DNA of 64,000 nucleotides from Clusia tigrina (taxonomy: Eukaryota > Arthropoda > Insecta > Diptera > Clusiidae): positions 13,040,001-13,104,000 of the forward strand of contig OV050033.1 in assembly GCA_920105625.2 (NCBI GenBank). The letters are read 5' to 3'. The notes beneath the pieces were generated by a model that worked only from the letters and a program-made list of their open reading frames with translations, ran no database searches and was not told the origin of the DNA. Position numbers and translations under genes: made by a program. Positions 35,777 through 47,539 of the stretch are shown in pieces; position 1 is the stretch's first letter; every line of letters begins with the position of its first letter.

Positions 35777-35779
35777 GGT

Positions 35780-38700
35780 CTGCGCTGGCAACTGGGCTGA
35801 TGAGCGTAAACATCACAAAGTCGTATTGTTTGTATCGCCGACATATTGCCTTAATGATCAAAGTGATTTTTTCTTTTGAATTGCATATGATGAAGAAGGC
35901 TTTTTGTGGTTTCCTCTGATGTGGTGTTTTCCCGGGGCCAGAGCAGCACAGACAATTCCTCTGCCCTGCCATTCTGGTCATTCTGAGTTGGTGGCGACTT
36001 TGATGCACACACGTACGAGTGCACAGTTTGAAGATCATAAAATCTATATTAGATTTGATGGCCGGCCTTCATTACAGTCAACTGAAATAAATACGGAAAT
36101 TTTTTGCACGAAGACGTCGAAGTCGATGTCTGCGCTCACGTTTGCGTAATTAAGCAAACGCATTAAAATTCCGCCTCAAATTGAATGTCGTCCCGTGAGC
36201 AATAAATTCCCCTAAACTGCCACAACACGGCACGGCACGGTGCGGCACTCAGCACAGCGCAGTCGTAGCCAGCCAGGGAGTCAGTCACTCAGTCACCCGA
36301 CACTCGAAGCCCAGACGCATTAAATCAACTTAATCACGTGGTAAATTGTAATGGGGTAGCGGCGTGAAAAAGACGTAAACGCAATAAATAACAACAAAGT
36401 AACACAAAAAAGTCAAGAATTGCACATTTATAATTGCCAACGGGTTCATTACAATAAATTATTCAGAAAAGAAAAATGAGCGAAAAAAACTGAATAAAAA
36501 GAAAAGGAAAAATCTGAAAGAAAAGCCCCATCAGCAGCAAACTCGCACTGGAAGAATCCCCAAGAAGACGACCCTCCCCACACACAAACGCTCACCAACT
36601 GAGAAAGTTTCGTAGAGCTGGTTGGTAGTGTGTGTCTTGGAGAGTGCAGGGAGGGGGAATTAATTGCACCAGTACCGTACGGAAATTTGCATTTTTCGCA
36701 TTAATAAAGGCAATTCTGGCTGGCAACTTTCTTTGGAAATTATGAGCGGAAGTCTACGGCATAATTTCTGCACTTTTTGAAGTTTCGTCTAGAGTTACGA
36801 ATACGCTCCTTCCTCTCGCCGCTGTAGTGTTTTTTTGGTTTTTGGTTCTTGTCTTTTGGCTTTGCAAAGATTTATGATATGACTCTGTAAAGTGCGAATT
36901 GAATCAGAGATGATAAGTTGGTTGCGCTTGCTTAACCATTTGGCTTAGCCGCCTCTCTTCTCCACACGACGCCATGGACGCTTGAGAAGTTCATAGCAGG
37001 CTATTGCACTTGGGTTCTTCAAAGATGCGAGAACCGCATAGCCTATAAAGTTTTTAATATACTCGTAAGCACAGAATTACCGACTGCACTTTGCATAAAA
37101 CTGCTGTTCGGGAAATGTGGCGTAACACATGAAATTATGGTGGAGAATGCCACAAGTTCGGTGTAATGCTTGGAAGTATGTATTTGCGTATCTGTTCATG
37201 CGCGTTTTGATCTGTTTTCAGGCTCAAAGCGATTGTACTCTAATTTGGGAGATATGATCTCTGTTAGTTGCTTATGAACATAGAATTTCTCCCATTTTGA
37301 GCCCAAGCACCTACGGTTCTCTATATAAAATGTTGTCGAGACTACAAAGTCATCATCATAGAAGTCTCCATGGTTGCTTATTTCACATATACTTACACAG
37401 ATGATTCAACAATTAGATCACTCACAGTAGACAGCATTGGAGTAAAGTTTTTCTGACACAATTGTTTCTGGAAATTTTGCACTAACAATTCAGCTACCTG
37501 CCCATAACAAATGTCTACCATACTTCGTGGGTGCTTGGGTCTGCTCTTCCCAATCAGCAATCAGAGCGCAATGACCGTTCACTGAAATGGTTGAACATGA
37601 TTTTTTTCTTCCTCCGTCAAGCTGGTTTTTTTCTACGATTTATTCAGATTGAATCCAAGTACTCCATTGGAACGTTTGACTTTGTAATATTCGTAGACAC
37701 TTCTGCTACTTGAAGTGTCATTGTCCGCTTTTGTTTTATTTTTGAAGAGGTTTTTTTGGTACATGTTGGGCTCCAATTCTTTTTTTATTATTGTAGTTTT
37801 TATTTATTTTTTTGTTTTAAAATTTTGAATTTTGATTCTTTTACCTTATAGGATCTCAAGATGTCTAAATAAATTTTTTTTAATAAATATGTATGAGCAT
37901 ATGTGGTATTGCCACTGAGTTGCTTGCCTTTATTCATTCTTATGTTCTTCTTCCAACAAGTTACCAAATTTGAATCTTTGGCGGTGGTGGATGGGTGATT
38001 TCTTGAAGCAGTTTCATTTGCATAAATGCTGATTTTCCCATCTTCATGCTTGTACATCAGTTATCTAGCAGAGACAGATTTATAAACTATTTCACAGTTT
38101 GTTAAAATGAATTCTAAGAAGCTTTTGGTCAATAATGAATTTGAGTAAATCGGCTGGATTGGTACTGGAAAAGTTTACCTGAGGCATAACTCAAATGTTA
38201 TACATCACAAAGTGAACATTTGTGAGCTTTCGCCTAGGCAACGTATTGCTAGATCCAAATTACATCAGAATATTTTTCTCGAAAGCTATCACTCAACTGT
38301 TTCTTTATTATGTGGTTCCCCCAACTGGCGCACGCCAATGATGTGCTTCGTACCCATTCAAAGTTGCTGGTCCTTTACCTTATGTTGCATGACCTTTCGC
38401 ACAATTTGAGGGATTCTCTATAATCTTTGGTATAGCAACCCTACTACAACTACATTGCGCGCCTGTATATATGTTCCATGTGAAGTTTATATTACACTCG
38501 TAGTTCTGAAAATCTGTTTTTTTAAACAATAATTTGCCATTTTCCATTTAAATAATTTTCTGTTGCTGTGTGGAGAACCTTCCATTTGTGGCAAATTAGC
38601 CATGACTATGCCACTGAAATTCAATTGTCAGCACACGGCTAAATGATCGTCTTGACAGGCCACAATTTGTGAGTCAGCTTCAAAGAACTCACGGGCTCAC

Positions 38701-39800
38701 GGGCGAGAGCGAACGTTTCTAATATTTTATTCTATAAATTCTGTTTGTGCAGTCTTTTCACTTTCGAAATTGCATGCATATTTAGTAAAATTTTGCTTTG
38801 AGAATATTTGTCATTTTGTTGTTGTTTTTGATATTCTTTTTTTAAATTCTTAGCGCTAAAATTGAATTCACACGACGGCAATAATTCTTGTGTCACATAA
38901 TAAATTAACACAATAAATTCATTTGGAGGCATTTTTGCCATATGTAAACGCAATCGCATTTGGGAAGGGGGCCGTCGTGGACACACACACACACACAGTC
39001 GCACGGAAACACACACACACCAGCAAGCAATAGTTCCTAGTCAGTCAATAGCAGGCGAGTGCGAACGAACGAGCGCGAGCTGCGTTGTCCTTACGCATTG
39101 CGCCTTTTGCTGGCGACACAATTGAAGCGTCAAAATGGCGACGACGCAGTGTCGCCAATTTAGGCAGTAGCCAGCCAGTCAGTTCGTGTTGCCGTTGGCT
39201 GTTGTTGCTATAGTTGCTTCTGTAGTTGCTGCTGTGATACGGATATTCTGAAAAACAACCTAAAGCCGCGCATGTTGCTGTCGCTAGTAAATTGTGCCCT
39301 CTGGCATGGCACACGTTGCGTTTCCAGAATTGCCGCCGTTGCTGGAGGCATGGCGTCGCGTATGAGTATCTTTTATTTGCACTCCTTTTGAAAAGTACAC
39401 CCTACAACGGGGCATACACTCCTCACATATTCGAAATGAATTTATTTGCATACGTGCGGAGGCAGTCTGCCACATGCTCTCACTTAGATTATTGTGGATG
39501 CTACTTCGAATAGGATTGATGAACACATGACTGTCGGCTACGAGCAAATCAAACGAAGGCCTTTGGTTGCTTAGGGTATTGCTAAGAGCGTGGTGTCATG
39601 TTGTTACATTTCCCTCCCTATTTTTTCTCTGTATGTATCGCTATATTCTCTATTTTCTAAATCGCTCTTTTCTTCAACTTCGCTCTTGTTTCTCTGTCTC
39701 TCCTTTTTCTGCAATTGCGCTCTGGTTTTTCTGTCTGTCCTTTCTGCCTTCTCCCTTTTGCTTCTCCCTCTCTGTCTTCCTGGCTTTTTGTCTCTTGTAT
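35780..39800. other. Long non-coding stretch
   Basis: No exon, RNA gene or transposon homology was recognised. The region includes A-rich stretches (36,360-36,530), CACA runs at 38,980-39,020 and a moderately GC-rich patch at 39,040-39,200. The short frames show no domains. Confidence 0.5.
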
Positions 39801-40810
39801 CCGTCGCTCTCTCTCTCTCTCTGTCTCTATCTCTTACTGCTCTCTCTTCACACTCTCTATCTTGTCTCTCTCCGCTCTCTTTCTGTTCTCTATGTACTCT
39901 GTCTCTGTCTCTGGTCTCTCTCTACTCTTTCTACTCTCTCTACTAGCTATATCTACCCTCTCTCTACTCTCTCTCTACTCTCTCTCTACTCTCTCTCTAC
40001 TCTCTCTCTACTCTCTCTCTACTCTTTCTCTACTCTTTCTCTACTCTCTCTCTAGTGTCTCTCTACTCTCTCTCTACTCTCTCTCTCTACTCTCTCTCTA
40101 CTCTCTCTCTCTCTCTACTATCTCTCTCGATTCTCGCTACTCTCTCTACTTTCTCTCTGTCTCTTACTACTATATTTTTTTCTCTACTCTCTACTCTCTC
40201 CGAGCTCTTTCTCTCTTTACTCTCTCTCCCTCTGAGCTCTCTCTATTCTCTGTTCCCCTGGGATCTCTCTATTATCTCTCTCCCTCTGAGCTCTCTTATT
40301 CTCTGTCCCCCTGGGATCGCTCTCTACTCTCTCTTTCCTCTCTCTCATCTCTCGACCCTCTCCCTACACTCTATCTCTCCGCTCTCTCTCTCCACTCTCT
40401 CTCTCTCCACTCTCTCTCTCTCCTCTCTCTCTCTCCTCTCTCTCTCTCCTCTCTCTCTCCACTCTCGCTCCACTCCCTCCCTGCCTGCCCTCTTTGAGCT
40501 CTTTTCTTTCTCTCTCTGAGCTTTCTCTCTACTCTGTCTCACTTTACTTTCTCTCTGTTTTATCTCTCTGCTCTTTCTCACTGTACTGTTTCTTTCTCTA
40601 TTCTCTCTACTCTATTTACTTTCTTTGTGCTCTCTGTGATCTCTCTATACTCCCTCTCGGCTCTCTACTCTCTCTCTCTCCGTTTTCTCTCTAATCTCCC
40701 ACTGATATTTCTCTTTCTACTCTTTCTGCTTTCTCTCTATACTATCTTCACTCCCTCTCCTTCTACTACTTCACTATGCTCTCTCTACTCCCTCTACTCT
40801 ACTCCTTTTT
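39800..40810. repeat. Kilobase-scale CT-rich (TCTCTCTAC) pyrimidine array
   Basis: Nearly continuous CT dinucleotide repeat interrupted by TAC, TTT, GAG and CCC. At about 39,960-40,110 it becomes regular 10-14-bp CTACTCTCTCTCTA units. G is nearly absent from long parts of the plus strand. The leucine/serine-rich plus-strand frames (up to 260 residues, three phases) and the Arg/Glu minus-strand frame are artefacts of the repeat. Confidence 0.95.
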
Positions 40811-40814
40811 TTTA

Positions 40815-42050
40815 TCATTCATCTTCCACATTTTCAAAATATTTCTTTATGAAGGAAGATTTAGGAAGACTTTCTCACAGAATTTTTTTGCTAACAGGCA
40901 CTGCACATTGTGTGTCGTTATCAGCAATGTGTATATGGGTCCACAAATGTGCCTCTAATGCTTTTTAAATTTATTTCTCATTGGCATGACGCGACGCATT
41001 TGCATTTTAGAAAATCAGCAAACGTCATAAATTGGCGGCCTTTGTTGTGGCTGCGTGTTTAATGCGTTTGCGTCCATCCGAATGCGCGTTTGTCTGCATT
41101 CATGTGTCTGTCTTTATGAGTGTTTGTCTGCATTCTCATTATGGATGGAAATTTACCTCTTGGCTTTTCTGTTCACCCCGCACACTTTGACTTTCGTGCA
41201 AGGAAGCAGTGCTCTGCACGAACAGAACACCTTTTGGTATTACGAGAATAGCCTAAAAGTAGCAAGTACGATAATTATATGCGATGAGTAAATTATGGAT
41301 TTGTTGATAATGATGGGAGGAGGAGGTATGTTTGAAATTATATTGGTAACATTGGTGGAAGTTTTTTGGTTTTATTATAAATAATTTGCTGCTTCTCTCG
41401 ACTTGGTTAAAATTATATGTTCTCAGTGGGAATACAATAATTAGTATGATATTTTCCTCGGTTCCAATAGGAAATATGCCTTCTTTGTTTTTAGTCAATG
41501 TCCTGAAATTTACACTTATTGCCACTGATATATAAGTCCAGTATGTTCCATAGTACCTATTTAGATATCCAATATCTTAAGTACTTCCTCGGGCATTTCA
41601 GCACAGTTCAAGTATATAATGAACACAATCGTATTTAATTCCAAACTCTTTAGACCTTGCCTCTCCGTATTCATCCAACATCCATCCTCCATATTCATAT
41701 TCATCCATCATACTTCTGTAGTACTAAACTCTTCTTTAAGCTGGAAAAGTCCTCCGAGATTTGCAATTTCATAGTGAACCAGAAGGGTACTCATTGCGAA
41801 TCATCACGAATCCAGCCCAAATGTCTTCTTCAATCTCGGGTTGGTTACACCCTGCCATGTTGCTATCAATCTTGAATTGTGAGATGTGTCTCTCGTGGTT
41901 TGTCAGACTGCTCCGTTGATCCGAGTCTCTCAAAACTTGCCCTGCTGCTGCACTTGCCAACGTGTTGTTCGATTGACATTTGGCAAATTGTTTCAAATGC
42001 ACGATTTAACGAATTCTCAGTTCTTACACTCAAACTTTGTTGCAATTGTC
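40815..42050. other. Non-coding stretch with nothing firmly recognised
   Basis: A compact block at about 40,980-41,060 (ACGCATTTGCATTTTAG...AAACGTCATAAATTGGCG) has the look of a conserved fly regulatory block, but this cannot be shown without comparison. No gene recognised. Confidence 0.4.
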
Positions 42051-42051
42051 A

Positions 42052-42281
42052 CTGCTGCTGCTGTTGTTGTTGTTGTTGTTGTTGTTGTTGTGGACGACAT
42101 CGGCGACGTTGCCTTTCCACTGCCATGTAATTTATCTATGGCTGAGTGTTTTGTTTGTGTCCGTGTGCGTTAAAACTGCCGCAATAAAACGCACTTTTAA
42201 ATTTACGCATAAATTACAACAAAGTGCAACAGCAGCAGCAGCAGCAGCAGCAGCGACAACACCAACAACAACAACAACAAA
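42052..42281. repeat. Inverted CTG/TTG and CAG/CAA microsatellite pair
   Basis: Left array 42052-42091 is (CTG)4 followed by about ten TTG. Right array 42227-42281 is about ten CAG followed by GACAACACCAACAAC and more CAA. The right array is roughly the reverse complement of the left, about 135 bases away, so a long imperfect hairpin could form in RNA or single-stranded DNA. The poly-Cys, poly-Val, poly-Leu and poly-Ala frames here are artefacts. Confidence 0.8.
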
Positions 42282-42289
42282 CCGACTAA

Positions 42290-42880
42290 CAAACAAGCGC
42301 ATAAATATAAAAGAACGCTTTTTGCCACAGAATTTAATTTCGCCTAAGTCGAAAGTGAAAATTTTCCGGGTTTTTGCAGAGAATCAAACGAAAAAAATAA
42401 AAAAAATTAAATAGAGCCAAAAAAAACCCGAAATGAAATTTTAAATAAAAATGCAAAATTGCAGAAATTGTAATGAAAATTAATGCCTGCCTGCCTGCCC
42501 TGCAACATAAATCTTGCTTGTTTGTTGCACAGTGCAAGATGCGAATGCGTGCCCGCTCATGTGTGTGGGTATGTGTGAGTGCGAGTGTGTGTGTGTGTGT
42601 GTGTGAGTTGGTCGCTTTGCAGTTGATTTGGTTAAAATGCTGCAACAATTTTCGCTGCTCAGCCCAACTCGACTGTGCTTGTAGACTGCAACACCATTCC
42701 CTCCTCCACCGCCACCGCCACTTCGCAATACGGGTGATGCCAACATCAGCTGCCTCTGCCCCCAGTCACTGCCCCTGCCCAAGCCAGTATCACTTCCCCT
42801 GGCACGCCACTGCCCCTGCCCATGCCTCTAATGCTGTGCTTGCAGTTTCAGTTGTTGTTGGGTGCCTTCCTCTCGCTCGG
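42290..42880. other. Non-coding stretch with GT repeat
   Basis: A GT run at about 42,586-42,605 and a GCCACCGCCACTTC/CCCCTGCCC-rich patch at about 42,700-42,830. The frames 42473-42922 (plus) and 42480-42782 (minus) overlap and lack domains. Confidence 0.5.
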
Positions 42881-42939
42881 GTGGTACGCGTATTTGTCGT
42901 TGGGGTTATTTGTGCATTTTAAAATTTTGATTTTAATTT

Positions 42940-43340
42940 TCGCCATTTTTTGTGTTTTTTCCTCTCAATTTTAGTTTTCTCTTTTTTCTATTAATTTTCT
43001 TGCCCGTTTGTTTGGCTTTTGGCGCGCAAATTTGTCGGTAGTTCTGGCCGCCGGGCCCCCCGCCTGGCAGCGCCTGCCGTTCGGCGCATTTGCCTAATCC
43101 AAATGACTTTTATTGACATATTAATTGCAGTCATTAAAAACGCTTTCTTTTATTTTCGCTCGTTCGCTCGCGCTGCGTGCGTCGGGGTCTCGCTGTTCGA
43201 ATGGTGTATTTTTAAAATTAAATACTTGCAATTTGGCGTTGCGGAATTTTGATGTTTGCATTCAAAAAGGCACTATTTTGAAACGTACGCGCTCGAGAGC
43301 TCAAACGGATTTCGCTATTAACAGCATCCATTAATTTTAT
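42940..43340. other. Unique mixed-composition block, possibly regulatory
   Basis: GGCGCGCAAATTTG and GGCCGCCGGGCCC are followed by an AT block, GACTTTTATTGACATATT and TTAATTGCAGTCATTAAA. Mixed GC/AT blocks with TTTATTG and TAATT homeodomain-like words are common in fly enhancers. This is a guess from texture only; the 43019-43252 frame has no domain. Confidence 0.25.
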
Positions 43341-43489
43341 ATAATAAATTTTTTGCTTCCTTCTGGCTCTTTCGGTTTGTTTGTGGAATTTGCCCGCGTA
43401 GCTCTTTGTCGAATATTTTGATGTTTTTTCTTCTGTTTTTTTAATTGTTACAGAAATTGTGGCAAATTTTTAATAATTTGTATTTAATT

Positions 43490-43522
43490 CTGTTCTTTTT
43501 ATTGTGTCATTTCAGGTAAGAT
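43490..43522 (+). promoter_or_regulatory. Candidate recursive splice site (acceptor fused to donor)
   Basis: A pyrimidine tract (TTCTGTTCTTTTTATTGTG, about 43,488-43,508) leads to TTTCAG ending at 43,515, and GTAAGA begins at once at 43,516. The combination Yn-NCAG|GTAAG is the known signature of zero-nucleotide exons (ratchet points) used to remove very long introns in flies. A branch-point-like TTTAAT/TAATAAT lies 25-40 bases upstream. The alternative is a normal acceptor for a small exon: an open frame continues from the junction through ATG 43,531 to a stop at 43,644 (37 codons from ATG, no domain). Confidence 0.5.
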
Positions 43523-43649
43523 TTGTCAGCATGCCGAACATTGCCCAGTGCGAATTCTCGTCTATACAAATTGGAAGAAGTTGTTGTCCGGATGCAAAGA
43601 AGGAAAGCAATGGAATGAGAAGAGAACACTCCGAAAGTAATTAAAGTAG

Positions 43650-44055
43650 CTTAATCCCACCATAAGGTGAATCAAGGTGATAAATCACGGTCTTAATACT
43701 AAATGCGAATCTTTTGCTTGGGTCTACGAGGTGATTGAAGCAACTGTGCCATTGTTGGGTCTTCCGTGGATGTCGACTTTGGTATATGAAAGAAAGATGC
43801 TGTAAGAACTGAAACTACATCGTGAGTTTAGCTTAATTTTAATCCGACAATGTAGGGGGCGCACTCATTTTGTGTAGCTCAATGGTTCAAAATGTCCTAA
43901 TCGGCTTTTGAGGAGAAAATCCACGTCGACTTGTATTCTTTTACACATTTTTAAAAGGTTCTCCATATGCGTTAGCCACATTTTTTAGAAGATCGTTAAG
44001 GCCAGTGTTACTCATGGATCATTTGCCGTATTCTGTTTTAATTTGATTTATATCA
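43650..44055. other. Unique non-coding DNA
   Basis: Nothing recognised before the LINE fragment. It may include undetectable upstream LINE sequence. Confidence 0.4.
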
Positions 44056-44057
44056 TA

Positions 44058-44520
44058 GCAGTCTGAGCTGGGTTCCCGGCCACAGGGATATTCCAGGGAA
44101 CTGTAGAGCGGATGAACTTGCCCGAGAGGGTATTAATATACTGATTCAACTAAAGAGGTCAAGCCTTGGTATTCCTATTGTCACATGGAAGCTCTTAATT
44201 AATACAATGTCCTTAGGCACAGCGGGTAGGTGCTGATTTGAAGGCACAAGATGCAAAATAGCTAGACAAACCTGGCCGGAAATAAATGTCAAGCACTCAA
44301 AAGAGTTATCTCTAGATAGACTAAGTACAGGTTCCGTAGTGAGTGTCCTAACGGGATTCTGGATCCTGGGTACTCATGGTAGCAGGCTGGGTATTGCCTC
44401 TAACGACTTCTGCAGCAGTTGCATGGACGAAGAGAAGCTGGAGTCCATTGAGGCTGGAGTCATATGCACGTGTTCAGCGCAGTCTAGAAGGAGGCGCACT
44501 TTCCTAGGTGACCACTTTCT
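44058..44520 (+). pseudogene. LINE ORF2 fragment: RNase H end and zinc-knuckle tail
   Basis: The translation begins SLSWVPGHRDIPGNCRADELAREG. This is the last part of a LINE-encoded RNase H domain (WVPGH...GN..ADELA, where the usual GNE is GNC). It continues through KIARQTWPEINVKHSKELS to SVLTGFWILGTHGSRLGIASNDFCSSC and CTCSAQSRRRRTFLG. The CxxC of the terminal knuckle is kept (FCSSC), but the expected His-containing half reads EAGVICTC, so the His is lost. There is at least one stop (near 44,236). RT, endonuclease and ORF1 are absent. The layout resembles I/Jockey/LOA-type fly LINEs. Confidence 0.85.
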
Positions 44521-44579
44521 GGTCAAAATACGGTCACCTCTTATTTTCTGTATTTCTTATTTAGACACTGATGTCTAAA

Positions 44580-45890
44580 TTATTGTTTCGACATATTTTC
44601 CGCACTTGATTGAATTCCTTTAAGACTTCCTTTAAAAAATTTAAAAACTGTTTTTGTATGGGTTGCTTTAGAGACACACTCAATTTCATAAAATAAAAGA
44701 TAATAAAAAGGATATTTGCAACAGACCATGTCGCGACCTTACTTCGCCTAAAGGATCTGTGCCAAGCATGTGGAAACGAAAAATGCATCCGCATAAAAGA
44801 ACTGGAACAAAAAAACAACAGCATATTATTCGTACTTGCATACATGCATACTCGTAGACACCCAGCTTAGTTGCTCGTTTGCTGCAGCGCTGCACATGCT
44901 TCTCTTCAGGAACATCTTAACACGCTGCCAAAGCGCAAACATACCCTTAAAACTGTGAGAAAAAAACTATATATGGTGGTGCATCAGTTGCCAGCAACAG
45001 TAATGACCTACTCAAGGACGTCGTTCGTCCTTACATTAGGGTGGTGAATGACTTGTTTGCCTTTTTAGGACAGTGACAGGCTACAGTAATTAGATGGCTT
45101 TATTATCCTTTGGTGGTTAAATTTAAATGAATTTATTTACTTTTTAATTTATGAATTTAATATTAGTTTTTATCAATTTAATACTGGAATTGATTTTTAG
45201 CCAAAGTCAGAATTTAATCAATTATTCCATGTCCTGTTTCCGTGAATGTTAGTTGGGAAACACAGGAACTGTACAAATTAAAGTGAGACATTGGGCCGCA
45301 GTGCTCCGGAAACACACGAACTGGACATGATTCAATTGAGGCATGGGATTTTGAATTTTGAGCCGGCAAATGCCATGCTTCGAGTAATATGAAGATGCAT
45401 GACTTCTTTTATTATTTTTGGAATGATTGGAATTATGCCAAGGTGAATAACAAATCAATCGATCATGTGTAATTTATGTACATCCTTTCCATGTTTTGTC
45501 TGCACAGAGACAATGTTGTTGGCTTGCTTGTAGGTACGAGTACTGCGGGCAATGTAATCAAATTGACAATTTGCAACACGTGTGCATCAGAACTCCGAGA
45601 TTTGTTTGCAATTCCAATATTCGAATGTGATTTATCAATGTGAATTTAAATGACACAATTCCAAAGCATAATTTGCAGCTGTCAACGATAAGAAGCTGAC
45701 GTACACGTACGTTCCGAACAGAGCTCCAACCAAGTACGTTTGTGTGCATTGAAACTGAAAGTTAACAAGAGCTGAGTACATGCCAGGCAGGCGGCCTACC
45801 TTCATCACACCTCGACCACCCACGCACGGATGGTGGGCCACGATTCACATGCCACCCAATTTGACACTTGCAAGTGTGCTAAAATGAGAG
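44580..45890. other. Non-coding stretch with nothing recognised
   Basis: TACTCGTA-type words occur near 44,858 and 45,535. Minus-strand frames at 44561-44895 and 45558-45841 overlap in different phases and lack domains. Confidence 0.5.
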
Positions 45891-45904
45891 CAGAAAGTAC
45901 GAAG

Positions 45905-46055
45905 AACAGTAACAACAACAATGGCAACAGCAGCAGATATTGTAATGATAAATGACAACCAGACCTTACAACAACAACAACCACTGCGAGTGCGACTACG
46001 ACAACGACGATGACGACGGGTACAACACCAACAACAACAACAACACCAACAGCCA
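45905..46055. repeat. CAA/CAG/GAC trinucleotide-rich block
   Basis: Interrupted CAACAACAA, CAGCAGCAG and GACGACGATGACGAC runs. The valine-rich and cysteine-rich minus-strand frames over it are artefacts. Confidence 0.8.
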
Positions 46056-46059
46056 CGAC

Positions 46060-46480
46060 TAATATGAGACAGAAATGAAAGCAACGCAGCCGCTGCCAGG
46101 CGCTTTCGCTCATTGTTTGCCCAACAGACTGGCGGCAGGCAAAAAAGGAAAATAAAATAAATCAATAAAAAAAATTATAATATGTAAACCAACGCAGAGC
46201 ACGCTGGAAATGTCAGTCAGGGTGTGGGCTGCTTAGGGCGTATGCTGGTTGTATTGATGATGTGGTATTCAACACGAGGTCTATGGAGAAACACCCTTGA
46301 GACAAAAACTAATTTTCTTCGTTTTTTTTTATTGTTATTTTTTGCCTTACTTTCCAAGACTGTCGAAAAACTTCTGAAACGCGAAAAGTAGGGAAAAAGT
46401 TTTCTTTCTTCCCCACCTCAAAGCCACTTCCAAACTTTTTAGGCCACAAATTACAGAGAGTGTGTGACTGGGGAGTCATG
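46060..46480. other. Unique non-coding DNA
   Basis: Nothing recognised. Confidence 0.5.
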
Positions 46481-46483
46481 CAG

Positions 46484-46532
46484 CCAGCCAACCATCCATC
46501 CAGCCAGCCAGCCAGCCAGGCAAGCAGGCAGT
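46484..46532. repeat. CCAG/CCAT tetranucleotide array
   Basis: AGCCAGCCAACCATCCATCC and then several CAGC units, ending CAAGCAGGCAG. Confidence 0.85.
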
Positions 46533-46534
46533 CA

Positions 46535-47320
46535 GGAGGGTAGTCACAAAGGCGAAAGCTTTTCCTAACGAAACTTATAAACGAGCGCTCCATTCAAATT
46601 GTGTTGCTGTAGGTTGCGGTGTGGTGATGTTACATTTATGCGTAGGTGTGTGTGTGTGTTGTTGTTGCGCGTGAGAGTGTTTGTGCGTGTGGGTGGAGGA
46701 AGGGTGGAATTTGGGCTAGATATGCCGTGGCATTAGTGAGAAGTGTAAATTGAGTACTGTCTGCCTGTCTGCTGGTGTTATTAGTGTAAGTGCCCATATG
46801 TATGCGTGTGCTTGTGTCGGTGGCGCGTGTTGGATATTAATGCCAGACGGCACGGTGTGTATGTGTGTGGGTGGATTTGTTGGTACGTTGGGTGAGAGTA
46901 TAATGCCTCTCTCCCAATGCATAGGCGAAAACTTCGTGAGCCTGTTTCTAATGTATTAAATATTCATTTTCTGATTTAATACTGACATGCAAGGAAATTG
47001 TTTAAAATCTGTTCAGTTCAATTCAATTAAAATATATTTATTTGATTAAATTGCCACTGCGAGTAAATAAATAATAATGACAGAAAAGAGGTTATAAACT
47101 AAATTGACTTTAGTCGGTTATAATATTCATCTGGAATTATAAATTCCTGGAGTGGAACCCCAACAACTAATATCCTAAAATTTTTCTCCATAGAATATTT
47201 TTCAAGGACGCCTGAAATGGTTGTGTTTCTTCTACTCCATTTGGTCCTCAAAGTATAGTTTAATATGAATGCCATTGTCAGCGCGGCTTATCGCATTCTA
47301 TAAGGCTCCCGACTTCTACA
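46535..47320. other. Non-coding stretch with GT repeats
   Basis: GTGTGTGTGTTGTTGTTG at about 46,645-46,665 and GT-rich runs to about 46,870. No genes recognised. Confidence 0.5.
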
Positions 47321-47325
47321 TTATC

Positions 47326-47535
47326 CCCAGAAAACTCTCTGGGTACATTTGCTATTCTAAGACTCTTTTGCTTGAACTTTTATCGGCTATCTCTAATTCT
47401 GGGTTTTGGTTTTGATAACTGACTTTGATGAGCCCCACAAATCTCTCTGGTTGCATTTGATACTTTAATACCTTTTTATCTTACTACTTTTTTTTGTCTA
47501 TCTCTAATTTTGGGTACTGGCTTTGATGACAGCCT
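47326..47535. repeat. Diverged ~108-bp tandem duplication
   Basis: Copy A (about 47,326-47,422) and copy B (about 47,433-47,535) share in order CTCTCTGG, GCATTTG or ACATTTG, a T/C-rich middle, CTATCTCTAATT and TTTTGAT or TTTGAT near the end. Spacing between matching words is 108-111 bases. It is a local duplication with substantial decay. Confidence 0.65.
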
Positions 47536-47539
47536 AAGG

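Noticed and set aside
39567..40519. Leucine/serine-rich frames of 154-260 residues that look like membrane proteins
   Set aside because: They are translations of a CT repeat and are open in all three plus phases.
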